A DNA stretch of 61,088 nucleotides from Paenibacillus sp. A3 (GCF_001399685.1 NZ_JTHN01000015.1:1-61088); one strand, 5' to 3'; counted from the stretch's first letter, positions 25,299 through 34,625 are shown. Numbers and translations are program-made. Notes: generated by a model from the sequence alone, not told the origin.

Positions 25299-27071
25299 AT
25301 GTTCGGTGGGGATGAATTCAATGCGCATTTGCTGCTTCGATACGGCTATACGCTCGATTTGTTCGAACGGTTCTCGCAGGTCGTCTATAAAGGAGTCGAG
25401 CTCCCGCTAACGCTATTGCGGCCGTACCATGTCTTGATCCGCGATTTCATCGACCGGAAACGGGAAGACGAATCGTTCGTCGAGCGGAAACGCGAACAAT
25501 GGAGCTTTCGTTCGATGAAAGACGTGCAGCGGCAATTGCAGCGGCTGCCGCCACAGCGCGAAGACTGGGGCAAGGACGCCAGCCGGGACATGATTCTGCT
25601 GTGCGGCCAATACGTCGATTTTGCGCTGTCCGAGCTCAGCGACCGTCGGGTGCTGCTGCTGCATTCGAATCCGTACGATCTTCGGGCGCTTCGGGGGAAG
25701 TCTCTTCCTTCGACGTTCGAGGTGTACAGCTTGCACGAGCAGTTTTTGCGCAGCAGTGCTTCCCAGCAGGCCAGAACCGAGCTGTTTGCGTTAATCGATG
25801 AAGCGCTGGCCGATCGACGGGGGACCACAGAGCATGAAATCTTCTCCATGCCGCGATTTCCCGAATGGATGCGCAGCTATATCGGGCAAGGAATCGTTTT
25901 GGTTGATTTGCTGGAAGGGGTGCTGAAGCAGTACCCGGTCGGGGTGATCCTGGATCATTCGGAGCTGATCTATCCCGGGAGCATTTTGTCTCTTCAGGCG
26001 CGTTCGTACGGGCTGCCGTTCATCAATGTGCAGAACCATTTGACCAGCGACGCCTCGATGATTCCGACGAGAGCAACGCATTATGCGGTATGGGGGCCGA
26101 GCATGGCGCAATGGCTTGTCGAACGCGGAATCGATGAAAGCTCCATCGTGCAGGTGGGCAGCCTGCGGCTGGAGCATAACGAAAGACGGATCCAAAAAAC
26201 GCGCGAGCAGCTGTTCCGCGAATGCTGCGCGAAGCCGGCCCCTTTTGTTCTGGTCTACACGACAGAAAGCTATCCGGAAAGCATCAATTTTACCGTCATG
26301 AGATGGATGAGAAAGCTGGTCCGGATGCTGCCGGACGTTCAAGTGATCGTCAAGCCGCATCCGAGCGACAAGCTGTCATACGAATCGTTCGTCTCCGAAC
26401 GCATTCACCTGGTGCCGTCCGGCTTTGATCTGCAGGATATCCTGAACGCGTCGGATTGTGTAGCGACCATTTCTTCGACGACGGCCATCGAAGGGGCCAT
26501 GCTGAAGAAAGGCATCATCGTGCTGCAGCCCGAGCTCCCGTACGATTACCATATCAATTACAATGGCTATCCGTATTTTCTGGACAGGGGGCATGCGGGT
26601 CCCGTGGTGCATTCCGCCCGGGAGCTGGTGGATTGTATCGCCGCTCTGCTCTCCCGGGAAGGGGAGAGGGAAGCGGTCGTGCAAGCCGGACAGCAGTTTT
26701 TGACGCAGATGGTGTTCACGGATGACCGGACGCCGAGCCAGAGGATGGGCGAGCTGGTGAAGAGTCTGTTGGATAACGAATGCCGTCAGGCCTATATCCG
26801 AACTGAAGAACCGCATCGTGCATCAACAAATGAAAGCCTATTGCCGGGCGTGGAGGGGAATCGAATGGCTGACTTGAAGACGATCCACATTTGCTTAAAG
26901 GATTTTTTGATCATGGAGCTTCACACCTTGAATGTCGCGGAGGAAGTGACCAACCTGCTTGCCGCCAAGGTGAGGGAAGATCGAATCATCACCAACCGGG
27001 ACATTAAGCTCGTTAAAAATTTGCGAATATTGGTCGATTCGTACACGAATACGATTGAAAATCAAAAATAA
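25299..27071 (+). CDS. surface-glycan transferase with KPHP/SSTT motifs, fused to a small C-terminal protein
   Basis: 590 residues, start after AGGAGGG. Shares an N-terminal HLLLRYGYTLDLFERF box and the later segments HSELIYPGSILSLQA, KPHPSDKLSYESFVSER and ISSTTAIEGAM with the genes at 27.3 and 29.9 kb. The HP and SST motifs recall bacterial sialyltransferases and capsule synthesis enzymes, so transfer of a CMP-nonulosonate is a fair inference. The transferase part ends near residue 500. The last 68 residues, from an internal ATG at 26865 with its own GGAGGGG ribosome binding site, look like an originally separate small helical gene now read in frame. Confidence 0.7.
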   Translation: MFGGDEFNAHLLLRYGYTLDLFERFSQVVYKGVELPLTLLRPYHVLIRDFIDRKREDESFVERKREQWSFRSMKDVQRQLQRLPPQREDWGKDASRDMILLCGQYVDFALSELSDRRVLLLHSNPYDLRALRGKSLPSTFEVYSLHEQFLRSSASQQARTELFALIDEALADRRGTTEHEIFSMPRFPEWMRSYIGQGIVLVDLLEGVLKQYPVGVILDHSELIYPGSILSLQARSYGLPFINVQNHLTSDASMIPTRATHYAVWGPSMAQWLVERGIDESSIVQVGSLRLEHNERRIQKTREQLFRECCAKPAPFVLVYTTESYPESINFTVMRWMRKLVRMLPDVQVIVKPHPSDKLSYESFVSERIHLVPSGFDLQDILNASDCVATISSTTAIEGAMLKKGIIVLQPELPYDYHINYNGYPYFLDRGHAGPVVHSARELVDCIAALLSREGEREAVVQAGQQFLTQMVFTDDRTPSQRMGELVKSLLDNECRQAYIRTEEPHRASTNESLLPGVEGNRMADLKTIHICLKDFLIMELHTLNVAEEVTNLLAAKVREDRIITNRDIKLVKNLRILVDSYTNTIENQK

Positions 27072-27086
27072 ACGGGGGGTACCGGT

Positions 27087-27206
27087 ATGAATCAGAGACA
27101 ACGCAGGCTGCTTCGCCAACTTCGGTTATTAAGAAGAAGCATTCGAAGAAATAGAAGGCTGTTGATTCGCTTGATCCGCGATTTGGAGAATGGGGAAAGC
27201 TGCTAG
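27087..27206 (+). CDS. 39-aa Arg-rich small peptide
   Basis: Starts 15 bases after the preceding gene, with GGGGGT upstream, and ends with GESC. The sequence is almost entirely Arg, Leu and Ile (LLRQLRLLRRSIRRNRRLL), giving a cationic amphipathic helix. It lies between two paralogous transferase genes. Similar basic modules occur in other genes of the window. It may be a structural or spore-core or surface peptide; function unknown. The weak ribosome binding site keeps confidence moderate. Confidence 0.5.
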   Translation: MNQRQRRLLRQLRLLRRSIRRNRRLLIRLIRDLENGESC

Positions 27207-27254
27207 TTCTCTCATTGGAAAGGAAAGTACTCATCAAGACAGGAGGCGGAACCG

Positions 27255-28766
27255 ATGTATGGCGGAGAGGAATGGAACCCGCATTTGCTTCTGCGTTACG
27301 GCTACACGCTGGACTTCTTCGAAGCTTTCGCTCCGCTTCGGATGCATGGAATCGAGCTGCCCTTGGCGCTGATACGTCCGTATCATCATTTCATCCGCGA
27401 TACGGTCGACCGGCGAAGAACGGACAAAGCTTACGTTCGAGAAAAAAGCAGCTTGTGGAACATGCACTCCATGTCCGATGTCCAGACGCGATTGCGGCGT
27501 CTCCCCGGGCAAGTGGGAAGCTTCGGGGCTGAGTCGGGCCGCGATACGGTATTGCTGTGCGGCAATTACGTCGATTTTGCATTGCGGCATTTAACCCCGC
27601 ACAAAGTCATTTTGCTTTCCCACTATTTGTACGAGCGCAGATATTTGAAAAACAAAAAGCTGCCCGCGCAGTTTGAGGTCTATCCGCTGGGCAATAAGCT
27701 GCTGTTCGGTAGCACCTCCAAGCGGGTGCGAAAAGAGACCAAAGAGCTGCTGCGGTCGTTCGATCGGCTGCACACCGCTTTCCGCCGGCAAGCGGGACAG
27801 CATGAGGTGCTCGCCCGGGGGGCGTTTCGCCGCTGGATGCACGAGGAAATTCCATTTATCGTGGAATTGATCGATGCGCTGCACGAACTGCTCCGTACCC
27901 GGCCGATCAAGCTGATCGTCGAGCATACGGAGCTGCCGCCCCGGCAAAGCATTCTTTCGCTGCTCGCCCGCATTCACGGCCTGCCGTTTCTTCATGTGCA
28001 GCATCATTTATCCAGCGACGCTTCCATGGTGCCGGCCCGGGCGAGCCATTATGCCGTCTGGGGCCGGCATATGAGAGAATGGCTGATTCGCCGAGGGATT
28101 CCTCCTGCGGCCATCACGGAAACCGGCAGCGTCAGACTGGAGCTGAGCCGCAGGCCGGTCGTTCATACCCGCGACGACCTGCTTGCTTGCTGTGGATGGG
28201 AAGCGGGCGCGCCGATCCTCGTATTGATGACGGAGCAGTATGACGCCTCTGTCAACTATAGCGTCGCTGCATGGCTGCAGGAGACCGTGCGGAGTCTGCC
28301 GGTTTACGCGATGATCAAGCCGCATCCCGACGATCGGTTGAGCTACGATGCGTTTGTTTCGGAGCGTCTGGCAATCGCTCCGCCCTTTTTTCATTTAGAT
28401 GAGATCCTGTATGCGGCCGATCTGGTGCTGACCATATCGTCAACGACGGCGGTCGAAGCGGCGATGGCGGAAAAAGGAGTTATCGTGCTGCAGCCGGATA
28501 TGGCGTACGATTACCATTTGAACTATAACGGCTATGTGCGGCATTTGGCGAAGGCGGAAGCGGGGGAAATCGTAACTTCCGGAAGCGGGCTGACCGCGTG
28601 CTTGCGGACATGGCTGGAAGACGAATCGTTTCGCAGCGCGTTGCTGGATAAAGGCCGGTCGTTTCTGCGGAAGACGTTAACCGGCGGGGAGCCGTCGCCC
28701 GGGGCAGCCGTTTACGAGCTTGTCCGGCGGCTGCTTCAGTCAAGTGGAAAGGAGCAAGCGCGATGA
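27255..28766 (+). CDS. surface-glycan transferase with KPHP/SSTT motifs
   Basis: 503 residues, start after AGGAGGCGGAACCG. Paralogue of the upstream transferase: HLLLRYGYTLDFFEAF at the N-terminus, VEHTELPPRQSILSLLA in the middle, IKPHPDDRLSYDAFVSER and ISSTTAVEAAMAEKG in the C-terminal half. No membrane segments, so it acts in the cytosol or at the inner membrane face. Likely a nonulosonate or other acidic-sugar transferase, inferred from HP and SST motifs and from the neighbouring CMP-sugar genes. The stop overlaps the start of the broken neuD gene. Confidence 0.72.
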   Translation: MYGGEEWNPHLLLRYGYTLDFFEAFAPLRMHGIELPLALIRPYHHFIRDTVDRRRTDKAYVREKSSLWNMHSMSDVQTRLRRLPGQVGSFGAESGRDTVLLCGNYVDFALRHLTPHKVILLSHYLYERRYLKNKKLPAQFEVYPLGNKLLFGSTSKRVRKETKELLRSFDRLHTAFRRQAGQHEVLARGAFRRWMHEEIPFIVELIDALHELLRTRPIKLIVEHTELPPRQSILSLLARIHGLPFLHVQHHLSSDASMVPARASHYAVWGRHMREWLIRRGIPPAAITETGSVRLELSRRPVVHTRDDLLACCGWEAGAPILVLMTEQYDASVNYSVAAWLQETVRSLPVYAMIKPHPDDRLSYDAFVSERLAIAPPFFHLDEILYAADLVLTISSTTAVEAAMAEKGVIVLQPDMAYDYHLNYNGYVRHLAKAEAGEIVTSGSGLTACLRTWLEDESFRSALLDKGRSFLRKTLTGGEPSPGAAVYELVRRLLQSSGKEQAR

Positions 28767-28881
28767 TTGGAATTATCGGGGCCGGGGGGCATGCCAATGT
28801 CACTGCAGCATCGACAATATTCCCGACCATAGCGTCGCGGTCGGCGTACCCGCGCGGATTATTAAACGGTCATCAAATTAA
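28763..28881 (+). pseudogene. neuD-type acyltransferase reduced to both ends
   Basis: The start overlaps the upstream stop and gives MIGIIGAGGHANV, the N-terminus of NeuD-family sugar acyltransferases. Shortly after, in another frame, the characteristic end IPDHSVAVGVPARIIKRSSN appears with a stop at 28879. The intact homologue at 41.7 kb shows that about 160 residues, including the hexapeptide repeats, are missing. A large internal deletion has therefore destroyed the gene without disturbing its neighbours. Confidence 0.85.
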
Positions 28882-28902
28882 ACGACAGGAGAGTTATGTA
28901 GG

Positions 28903-29910
28903 ATGAACCTATGGAATCGTCTGTCCCAACAAGCGGAACAGCCGTATATCATTGCGGAAATTGCCGCCAATCATAACGGTGACATGGCTCTCGCCGAACG
29001 AATGGTCGAGCAGGCGAAGGAAGCCGGTTGCGATTGCGTGAAGTTCCAATCCTGGACGAAAACGAGCCTGATGGTCAAGTCAGGCTATGATCCGGAGCTG
29101 GAACGCACGCTGGACCAATACAGCATGACGGAAGAGAAGCTTCGGGCGATGAAGAGCCTGTGCGATCATATCGGGATAGATTTTGCGTGCACTCCGTTTT
29201 CCCGCAGCGAAGTCGATTTGCTTGTGCGGATCGGAGTGCCGTTTCTCAAACTTTCCTCCACGGAAGTGACCAATCTTCCCCTGCTGCAGCACGCCGGCAG
29301 TACAGGTCTTCCTCTGGTCATGTCGACCGGTATGGGAACGGAAGAGGAAATTCGCGAAGCCGTCCAGGCCGTGGAAGAAACCGGAAATACAAGAATAGTG
29401 CTGCTGCATTGCGTATCGGTATACCCGCCGAAGGACGAGTATGTCAATTTAAACAATATCGACTCGCTGCGCGAACGGTTCGGCTATCCGACAGGCTTCT
29501 CCGACCATACGCTGGGGACCGCCATTCCGCTTGCCGCGGTCGCCAAAGGCGCATGCGTGATTGAGAAGCACTTTACGCTGGATCAGAGCTTGCCCGGCTG
29601 GGACCATAAAGTGTCCGCCACCCCGGAGCAGATGAAGGAGATTGTAGACGGCGCCCGGCGTATTAAAGCGGCATTGGGCAATTATGAGCGGCAGCTCAGC
29701 GCGGAGGAGCAGGATAACCGGCGCATCTTTCGCAGAAGCATCGTGGCGTCAAGGGACATTCCCGCCGGGAAAATGATCGAAGCCGACGATCTGGATGCGA
29801 AGCGGCCCGGAACGGGTCTGTCTCCCTCGTTGATGAAGCACATTATCGGGAGAACGGCATCCAGAACGATCGGCTGCGACGAGCTTCTAAGCGAAAAGGA
29901 TTTCGCGTGA
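28903..29910 (+). CDS. neuB: N-acetylneuraminate/legionaminate synthase (NeuB family)
   Basis: 335 residues. Canonical NeuB: IIAEIAANHNGDMALAERM, CVKFQSWTK, FLKLSSTEVTN, LVMSTGMGTEEE, LLHCVSVYPP, GFSDHTLG and VIEKHFTLD, then a SAF domain from about 280 (RSIVASRDIPAGKMIE). It condenses phosphoenolpyruvate with a 2-epimerised N-acyl sugar from NeuC to give a nonulosonic acid in the cytosol. It ends six bases from a convergent transferase gene. Which acid is made (Neu5Ac, legionaminic or pseudaminic) cannot be told from motifs alone; the dehydratase and aminotransferases favour a diamino sugar acid. Confidence 0.9.
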   Translation: MNLWNRLSQQAEQPYIIAEIAANHNGDMALAERMVEQAKEAGCDCVKFQSWTKTSLMVKSGYDPELERTLDQYSMTEEKLRAMKSLCDHIGIDFACTPFSRSEVDLLVRIGVPFLKLSSTEVTNLPLLQHAGSTGLPLVMSTGMGTEEEIREAVQAVEETGNTRIVLLHCVSVYPPKDEYVNLNNIDSLRERFGYPTGFSDHTLGTAIPLAAVAKGACVIEKHFTLDQSLPGWDHKVSATPEQMKEIVDGARRIKAALGNYERQLSAEEQDNRRIFRRSIVASRDIPAGKMIEADDLDAKRPGTGLSPSLMKHIIGRTASRTIGCDELLSEKDFA

Positions 29911-29915
29911 GCGAA

Positions 29916-31403
29916 CTATTCGCCGTCGGTCCATTTCGTTCCCATCCATTCCCGCACTAAGCGGTAAAGGCGCTGCGAAGGTTTCGGCTGCTTGACCGTC
30001 AATGATTGCCGCAGGAAGCGTTTCGCCTGGATGGCAAGCCTCTTTCTGGTCTTGTCATCGTGCATCAGGCCGGTCAAGCATTGCCGCAAATCGTCTGCGG
30101 AATGAACGACAGCTCCGGCATGGGCTTTGGCCAAATGCTTCGGATAGCTGTTGTTATGAAGGATGTAGTGGTAGCTTATGGAGGGCTGAAGAACAAGTAA
30201 AGGCTTCTCCAGCATCGCCGCCACCAAGGCCGTTTCCGATACGACCGTAGCCGCACAATCGCTCGCATGCAGCAAATCCTGCAGCGAATACCCGTCCGGC
30301 ATCAGCCGGATATGAGAGTCTGAATGTTCATGATAAGGATAACGGTCATCCGGATGTATCTTAATCACCACCAGCACCGGCAACTCTTGTCCGGCTTGAG
30401 AAAACCAGCGCATGATCTGTTCGTTGGTTTCCACGGAATAAGGCGAGCTTGTAAAAGCTACGATCCAGCGAGCATCCGGTATGCCCAGATCGTTCAGCAA
30501 GTCTTGTTTCGTCTTCAGATCTCCCCCCGGTATATCTTCGAAGCGCAAGCTGCCGATGCATGCGATTTTATCGGGGGAGATCCCAATCTTCGTCATCCAG
30601 TTTCTGGTGTGCGGGCCGTATACGGCGTAACGGGAGGCGCGGGACGGGATAATATTTACATCGCTCAAGAGTCTGCTTTGCACCTGAATAAATGGAAGCT
30701 TGTATTTTAAAGCAAGCAGCGAAAGGACATTGCCAGGGTAAATCAGCTCCGAGTGATCGAGAAAGAGGCCGACGGGATGCTCCCGTATAATGCGTTCACC
30801 GACGTTGATTAAGCATATGGCATCTCTCGCCTGGGCGTAGAGCCAGTTCCCGAATTTTTCACTTCCGAATACCGGATGGTCCTTATGCTTTGATACCAGG
30901 TCGTGAACCTGAAGCCATACGGGTTGGCAGAACTTAAATTGACGAATCTCCTCGACATAAGCTTTCTGGAAATAGAAAGGTGTAAATCCGGGGGGGAGCG
31001 TTTTGCCTTGAACGGCGGCCTGGTCGTGGCCGTTGCTGATGAGGACCAGCGCTTTTCGATCGGGGAACACCTTGAGCGCCGTATCGAGAAATTGGCCGCA
31101 GAAGGCAATGGCATCGCGCTTCGGGTCCAGTGAATAGTCGCTAACCGTCTCGGGCATGTGCTGCAGCCGGTCGTAATACTCGTGCATGTACTGCACTTGT
31201 CTGTTCATCCGCTGCTGCGCTACGATATCGGGCTGCTGCAAATGGGTGTCTACCGTTTCTCTTATATGGTAGTAATAAGCACCAAGCATGAGCAATGGAA
31301 GTTCGATTCCTTCATAGACGAGCGATTGAAAGGCGGTAAACAAATCATCCGTATAGCCGTACCGCAGCAGCATATGGTCATTTATATGAATCTCGCTGTA
31401 CAT
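29916..31403 (-). CDS. surface-glycan transferase with KIHP motif (third paralogue)
   Basis: 495 residues from ATG 31403, after GGAAGGGAAG; the open frame to 31589 has no start support, and the protein then begins like its paralogues (MYSEIHINDHMLLRYGYTDDLF). Middle and C-terminal segments HSELIYPGNVLSLLALKYK, KIHPDDRYPYHEHSD and VSETALVAAMLEKP replace the KPHP and SSTT boxes of the two rightward copies, so it is the most divergent. Same inferred role: transfer of an activated sugar onto a surface glycan. Convergent with neuB with almost no space between. A CATACATT box 45-55 bases upstream fits a sigma-E -10. Confidence 0.7.
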   Translation of the reverse strand: MYSEIHINDHMLLRYGYTDDLFTAFQSLVYEGIELPLLMLGAYYYHIRETVDTHLQQPDIVAQQRMNRQVQYMHEYYDRLQHMPETVSDYSLDPKRDAIAFCGQFLDTALKVFPDRKALVLISNGHDQAAVQGKTLPPGFTPFYFQKAYVEEIRQFKFCQPVWLQVHDLVSKHKDHPVFGSEKFGNWLYAQARDAICLINVGERIIREHPVGLFLDHSELIYPGNVLSLLALKYKLPFIQVQSRLLSDVNIIPSRASRYAVYGPHTRNWMTKIGISPDKIACIGSLRFEDIPGGDLKTKQDLLNDLGIPDARWIVAFTSSPYSVETNEQIMRWFSQAGQELPVLVVIKIHPDDRYPYHEHSDSHIRLMPDGYSLQDLLHASDCAATVVSETALVAAMLEKPLLVLQPSISYHYILHNNSYPKHLAKAHAGAVVHSADDLRQCLTGLMHDDKTRKRLAIQAKRFLRQSLTVKQPKPSQRLYRLVREWMGTKWTDGE

Positions 31404-31568
31404 GGTTTTAGCTTCCCTTCCTTTCATTTCTCTCATTGGCCGTACAATATAATGTATGTCCCAGCAATAGCCAGTGCTACCTGGCATGCGTTCATCTTTC
31501 GCACGAGTTGGAAATTGATTCATAGAATGGTTAAAAAGTAAATCATAAGTAATGAAGGGAGGCCGGCG

Positions 31569-31834
31569 TTGAATAAATACGAGATTCAAGCGGAGGAATT
31601 TTTCAGTAGTATGAATGCCGAACCGGAATTCAGATCGTTCAAGAAGCGATGGAGCAATTGATTGAAAAGTATGAATTGGCCGATAAGAGCGTTTTATGCA
31701 TTGCGCCCGGGAACGGGATTGAGGAATACTGGTTTCATCGGCACGGCTGCGAGCTTACGTTTGTGGACATCGATCAATACGGATCGATCGAACCGGTTCT
31801 GAAGCATTACGCTGCGGAGCGGATATTGACTTAA
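31569..31834 (+). pseudogene. truncated, frameshifted SAM-methyltransferase-like gene
   Basis: TTG 31569 follows AAGGGAGG and reads NKYEIQAEEFFSSMNAEPEF, then hits a stop at 31659. The other frame carries on without a break in sense: VQEAMEQLIEKYELADKS, VLCIAPGNGIEEYWF (a glycine-rich SAM motif I variant) and LTFVDID (motif II acid), ending at 31834. The rest of a methyltransferase fold (about 120 residues or more) is absent. The gene is therefore both frameshifted and 3' truncated. Confidence 0.6.
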
Positions 31835-31938
31835 TGTGTACGATCGGATGGACGGAATCCGGTAAATAATTGATCTTAAAAACGAATCGACCGCATAGGC
31901 ATTATTATAGAAGCAATTAAGTGCCGGGAGGAATGCCC

Positions 31939-32745
31939 ATGTCGGATCTGTTCGTTGTTCGTTCGCTAGAAGAAATAAGGTTCTGGTCCCGTATTATGAA
32001 GGAACATTCCTTGTTTCTCAGGCTGGGGTTCAGATGTGAAGATACTCAGTTGATTTATGAAGCCAATCAATTTTTTGCGGTATTTGAACAAATTGAACTA
32101 AGATCGCACGCTTATGAAGCGAATACAGATCCGCAGACGATTAGTCAATTTAATGAGGAAGTTTACACGGCGGTTAGCTATATTTGGGCTTTTAAAAGAA
32201 AAGTGTTGGGGTTAATCCTGAGCTGTCAGTTGCCCGGGGCCAATAACTTCCCGCTATTGGTCGATCATATAAGCCGCGAAGCAAACTATTTTAGAAATCG
32301 GTTGGCCGAGCTGAATGCCGGAAGGCTGGAACCGCTGCCCGATGCCATTATCGACGAAAACGTATTTTTCTTGAAAATCATGGCCGACCATGCCAAATTT
32401 ATCGGTCATTTACTTGATCCGTCAGAACGAAAGCTGGTGGAGCAAGCGCGAGAATTTAGCCATGATTTTGACCAGCTTGTCTTTCAAGCCGTAGATTTAA
32501 GCTCCATGCGCCCCCAATCCCAGACGGTTCCTCTGCTGAGCCAATTTGTCGATCAGAATAAAGTATCCGTCAAATCTTTGCGCGACTTTAAGAAGACAGC
32601 GCGCGATTTGATAAACGACTGTCGTATAAAAAGCATTATTCATCCGTTATTGGCTGATCATGTATTTAGAGAAGCCGAGCATTTTCTTGTCATTCTAGAT
32701 ATGTTTGAACAGTTTTTGAGAGGCCAGGATGGCTTCGAATCATAA
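31939..32745 (+). CDS. DUF2935 family protein (hemerythrin-like helical bundle)
   Basis: 268 residues from ATG 31939, after GGGAGGA (GTG 31921 is upstream in frame). Two repeated helical halves carry His/Glu motifs EHSLFLR, DHISREANYF, DHAKFIGH and DHVFREAEHF, the pattern of DUF2935, which adopts a ferritin- or hemerythrin-like four-helix fold and may bind iron. Common in Bacillus and Paenibacillus, function not established. It is a single-gene unit after the decayed methyltransferase. A terminator-like hairpin lies 108 bases downstream. Confidence 0.82.
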   Translation: MSDLFVVRSLEEIRFWSRIMKEHSLFLRLGFRCEDTQLIYEANQFFAVFEQIELRSHAYEANTDPQTISQFNEEVYTAVSYIWAFKRKVLGLILSCQLPGANNFPLLVDHISREANYFRNRLAELNAGRLEPLPDAIIDENVFFLKIMADHAKFIGHLLDPSERKLVEQAREFSHDFDQLVFQAVDLSSMRPQSQTVPLLSQFVDQNKVSVKSLRDFKKTARDLINDCRIKSIIHPLLADHVFREAEHFLVILDMFEQFLRGQDGFES

Positions 32746-32852
32746 TGACGACAGGCAATGAACCGGGTTAACCGATGTTCCTGGTTACTTAGGAGCATCA
32801 GGGGACCCGAAAAATGACAATAGGATGCCCGGGAAGCGAGAAATTCGATCAC

Positions 32853-32882
32853 AACCTCCACCAACGTATGCTGGTGGAGGTT
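32853..32882 (+). terminator. strong hairpin after DUF2935 gene
   Basis: Perfect 11-bp stem AACCTCCACCA/TGGTGGAGGTT with an eight-base loop, followed by ATTTG. The T-run is short, so it may be a terminator or processing hairpin. Confidence 0.55.
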
Positions 32883-32897
32883 ATTTGTATGTTTTCA

Positions 32898-32920
32898 AAG
32901 CGATGGCACGGCACATAAGG
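32898..32920 (+). repeat. 23-bp dispersed repeat, copy 1
   Basis: The 23-base sequence running from AAGCGATGGC to CACATAAGG occurs identically at 57014-57036. Both copies sit 15-20 bases downstream of a hairpin terminator and before an AT-rich stretch. Confidence 0.7.
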
Positions 32921-33084
32921 AGGCTGGCCAGACATTATCAAAGAAACAGTCTATCTTGAACAGCTTCGGAAGTCTACCGGATAAATGCTATAATATGGAC
33001 AAAACATATATTCTTAAGGAATGCGAGCAGTATGTATTTAGAAGGAGCAATAAAAAAATCTATAATAATCTTCCAGGAGGGATC

Positions 33085-33696
33085 ATGTTGCAGCAGCTCT
33101 TTAGCGATATGATTAAGCAGGACGTAAAGCCGTTCCTTTCCAAGCGTGGCTTCGCAAAGAAGACTTTGAATTTCAGTAAGATAACAGAAAGCCTCATCTA
33201 TATGTTCAATTTCCAAAAATCCTCTGGCAATTCAGCGGACAATGTAATGTTTTATGTGAACTGCGGTATTTATGCAGCGGAGTTGGCACAGATACAATCG
33301 AGAGAGATTCTGACAGCACCCCAAGAAGCGCAGTGTCACTTCAGAGCAAGAATTGGGGAAATTGTTGAGTCTGTTCCAGATCGATTTTCAATCACTCCTG
33401 ATACGAATATGGATGATTTAAGAAAAACGCTGCTAAGTGGATTAGAAGAGGTTATTCATTTCTATGATACTATGACCAGTGCCAGATCCATTATTGATTA
33501 TTATACTTCAGGTCCATTTTTACATCTGGGTGAAGAGAGCTTTCATTTGCTATTGCAATCCAATGATGTAGCAGCGGCTAAACATTATTTGAAGGCTTTG
33601 CAGGAAAAGTATGGAACAGAACGGCGATGGACCATATTCGAAAATAAATACAAGGCCATCTTTAATAAATACGGAGTGGAAATTGATAAGCTATAA
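33085..33696 (+). CDS. DUF4304 family protein
   Basis: 203 residues from ATG 33085, after CCAGGAGGGATC; the open frame further upstream has no start support. It fits DUF4304: a short N-terminal helix, KPFLSKRGFAKKTLNFSK, then MFNFQKSSGNSADNVMFYVNCGIY, followed by a helical C-terminal half. Members are cytosolic proteins of unknown function, frequent in accessory regions of Firmicutes and sometimes next to toxin or Rhs genes. No such gene was seen here. It stands alone in an AT-rich segment. Confidence 0.75.
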   Translation: MLQQLFSDMIKQDVKPFLSKRGFAKKTLNFSKITESLIYMFNFQKSSGNSADNVMFYVNCGIYAAELAQIQSREILTAPQEAQCHFRARIGEIVESVPDRFSITPDTNMDDLRKTLLSGLEEVIHFYDTMTSARSIIDYYTSGPFLHLGEESFHLLLQSNDVAAAKHYLKALQEKYGTERRWTIFENKYKAIFNKYGVEIDKL

Positions 33697-34213
33697 GTCA
33701 GCAAAGTGAACGTAAGTGAGAAGTGATGTGGTGGCAAAAAAACTTGATGATACCTTACCCCGCAACGAATTTTTTTGGTAGGTGCAAGATAATCCGGGCA
33801 CTAACTCCCTTCTACGCCAGTTAGTGCAATTTCCAAATACGGGATTGTATTTCCTGTGATGACGAAATCCGCTGAGTAGTACCTTTTGCCGCAGGAAGCA
33901 CACTTGAGAGAACGAAAGACAAGCTCAGAATAGCAGTAATAAGTATTTCCCAAATTTTTAAATACCCATTTTGAAATGCCGCCCTCGCTCTGGAAACGCA
34001 TAACGAAGAAATTGCAAGATAGAGATAAATTTGAAATATAATGGTATTTAAGATTTTAGTGCCTCTGAGCGAACAAATGTGGGAAATGGATCTCCGCAAT
34101 ATTTCAGGATACACCGACTCAAAGTCATTTTCTGGTGGAGGTGCTATTGAGTTCCTGTCAATGCTAAAGCCTCTTCACCGCTTTTTCATCAAAGCACGAT
34201 CAATTTAGAAGTT
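33697..34213. other. gene-free AT-rich stretch
   Basis: No open frame here has a ribosome binding site or recognisable family. Short minus-strand frames with a CASCGKRYYS zinc-knuckle-like segment near 33880 may be remnants of a lost gene. The segment from 34214 to 34625 is similar apart from the terminator at 34214. Confidence 0.5.
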
Positions 34214-34243
34214 GGAGCCTTCTTTAAGCGGAAGGCTCCTTTT
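34214..34243 (+). terminator. isolated Rho-independent terminator
   Basis: Perfect 9-bp stem GGAGCCTTC/GAAGGCTCC, eight-base loop, then TTTT. No intact gene precedes it within 500 bases, suggesting that a gene has been lost. Confidence 0.75.
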
Positions 34244-34625
34244 CAGCATATTTGACGCATACTTAATTTCTTCCCACTAGGTAAATGCCGTGTTTTTTCT
34301 GGATAGGTCCCCATAGATTGATCTCATAAACTCGAACTGGGGGCGGTCCTCATGGAGCCAACAACCGACTTGGAAAAACTCAGGTTGAAATAATGGGATC
34401 GATACTTATCCTTACAGGACAGGAGCAAAATATGAACGATTAGCGAAGCAGCAATTTTTCACACGGTAGGGATGCGAGCACAACGAAATCTGGGTTTATA
34501 TAATTGCATGACATTTTCTCCCTATCAACCGTCCAAACAATATGTTCACTCCCGAATACAATAAAATCGTGGGTGCTCAGGAGGCTTCAAGCCGATACCC
34601 AAAAATGTTAAAGGAGTGTTGACTG

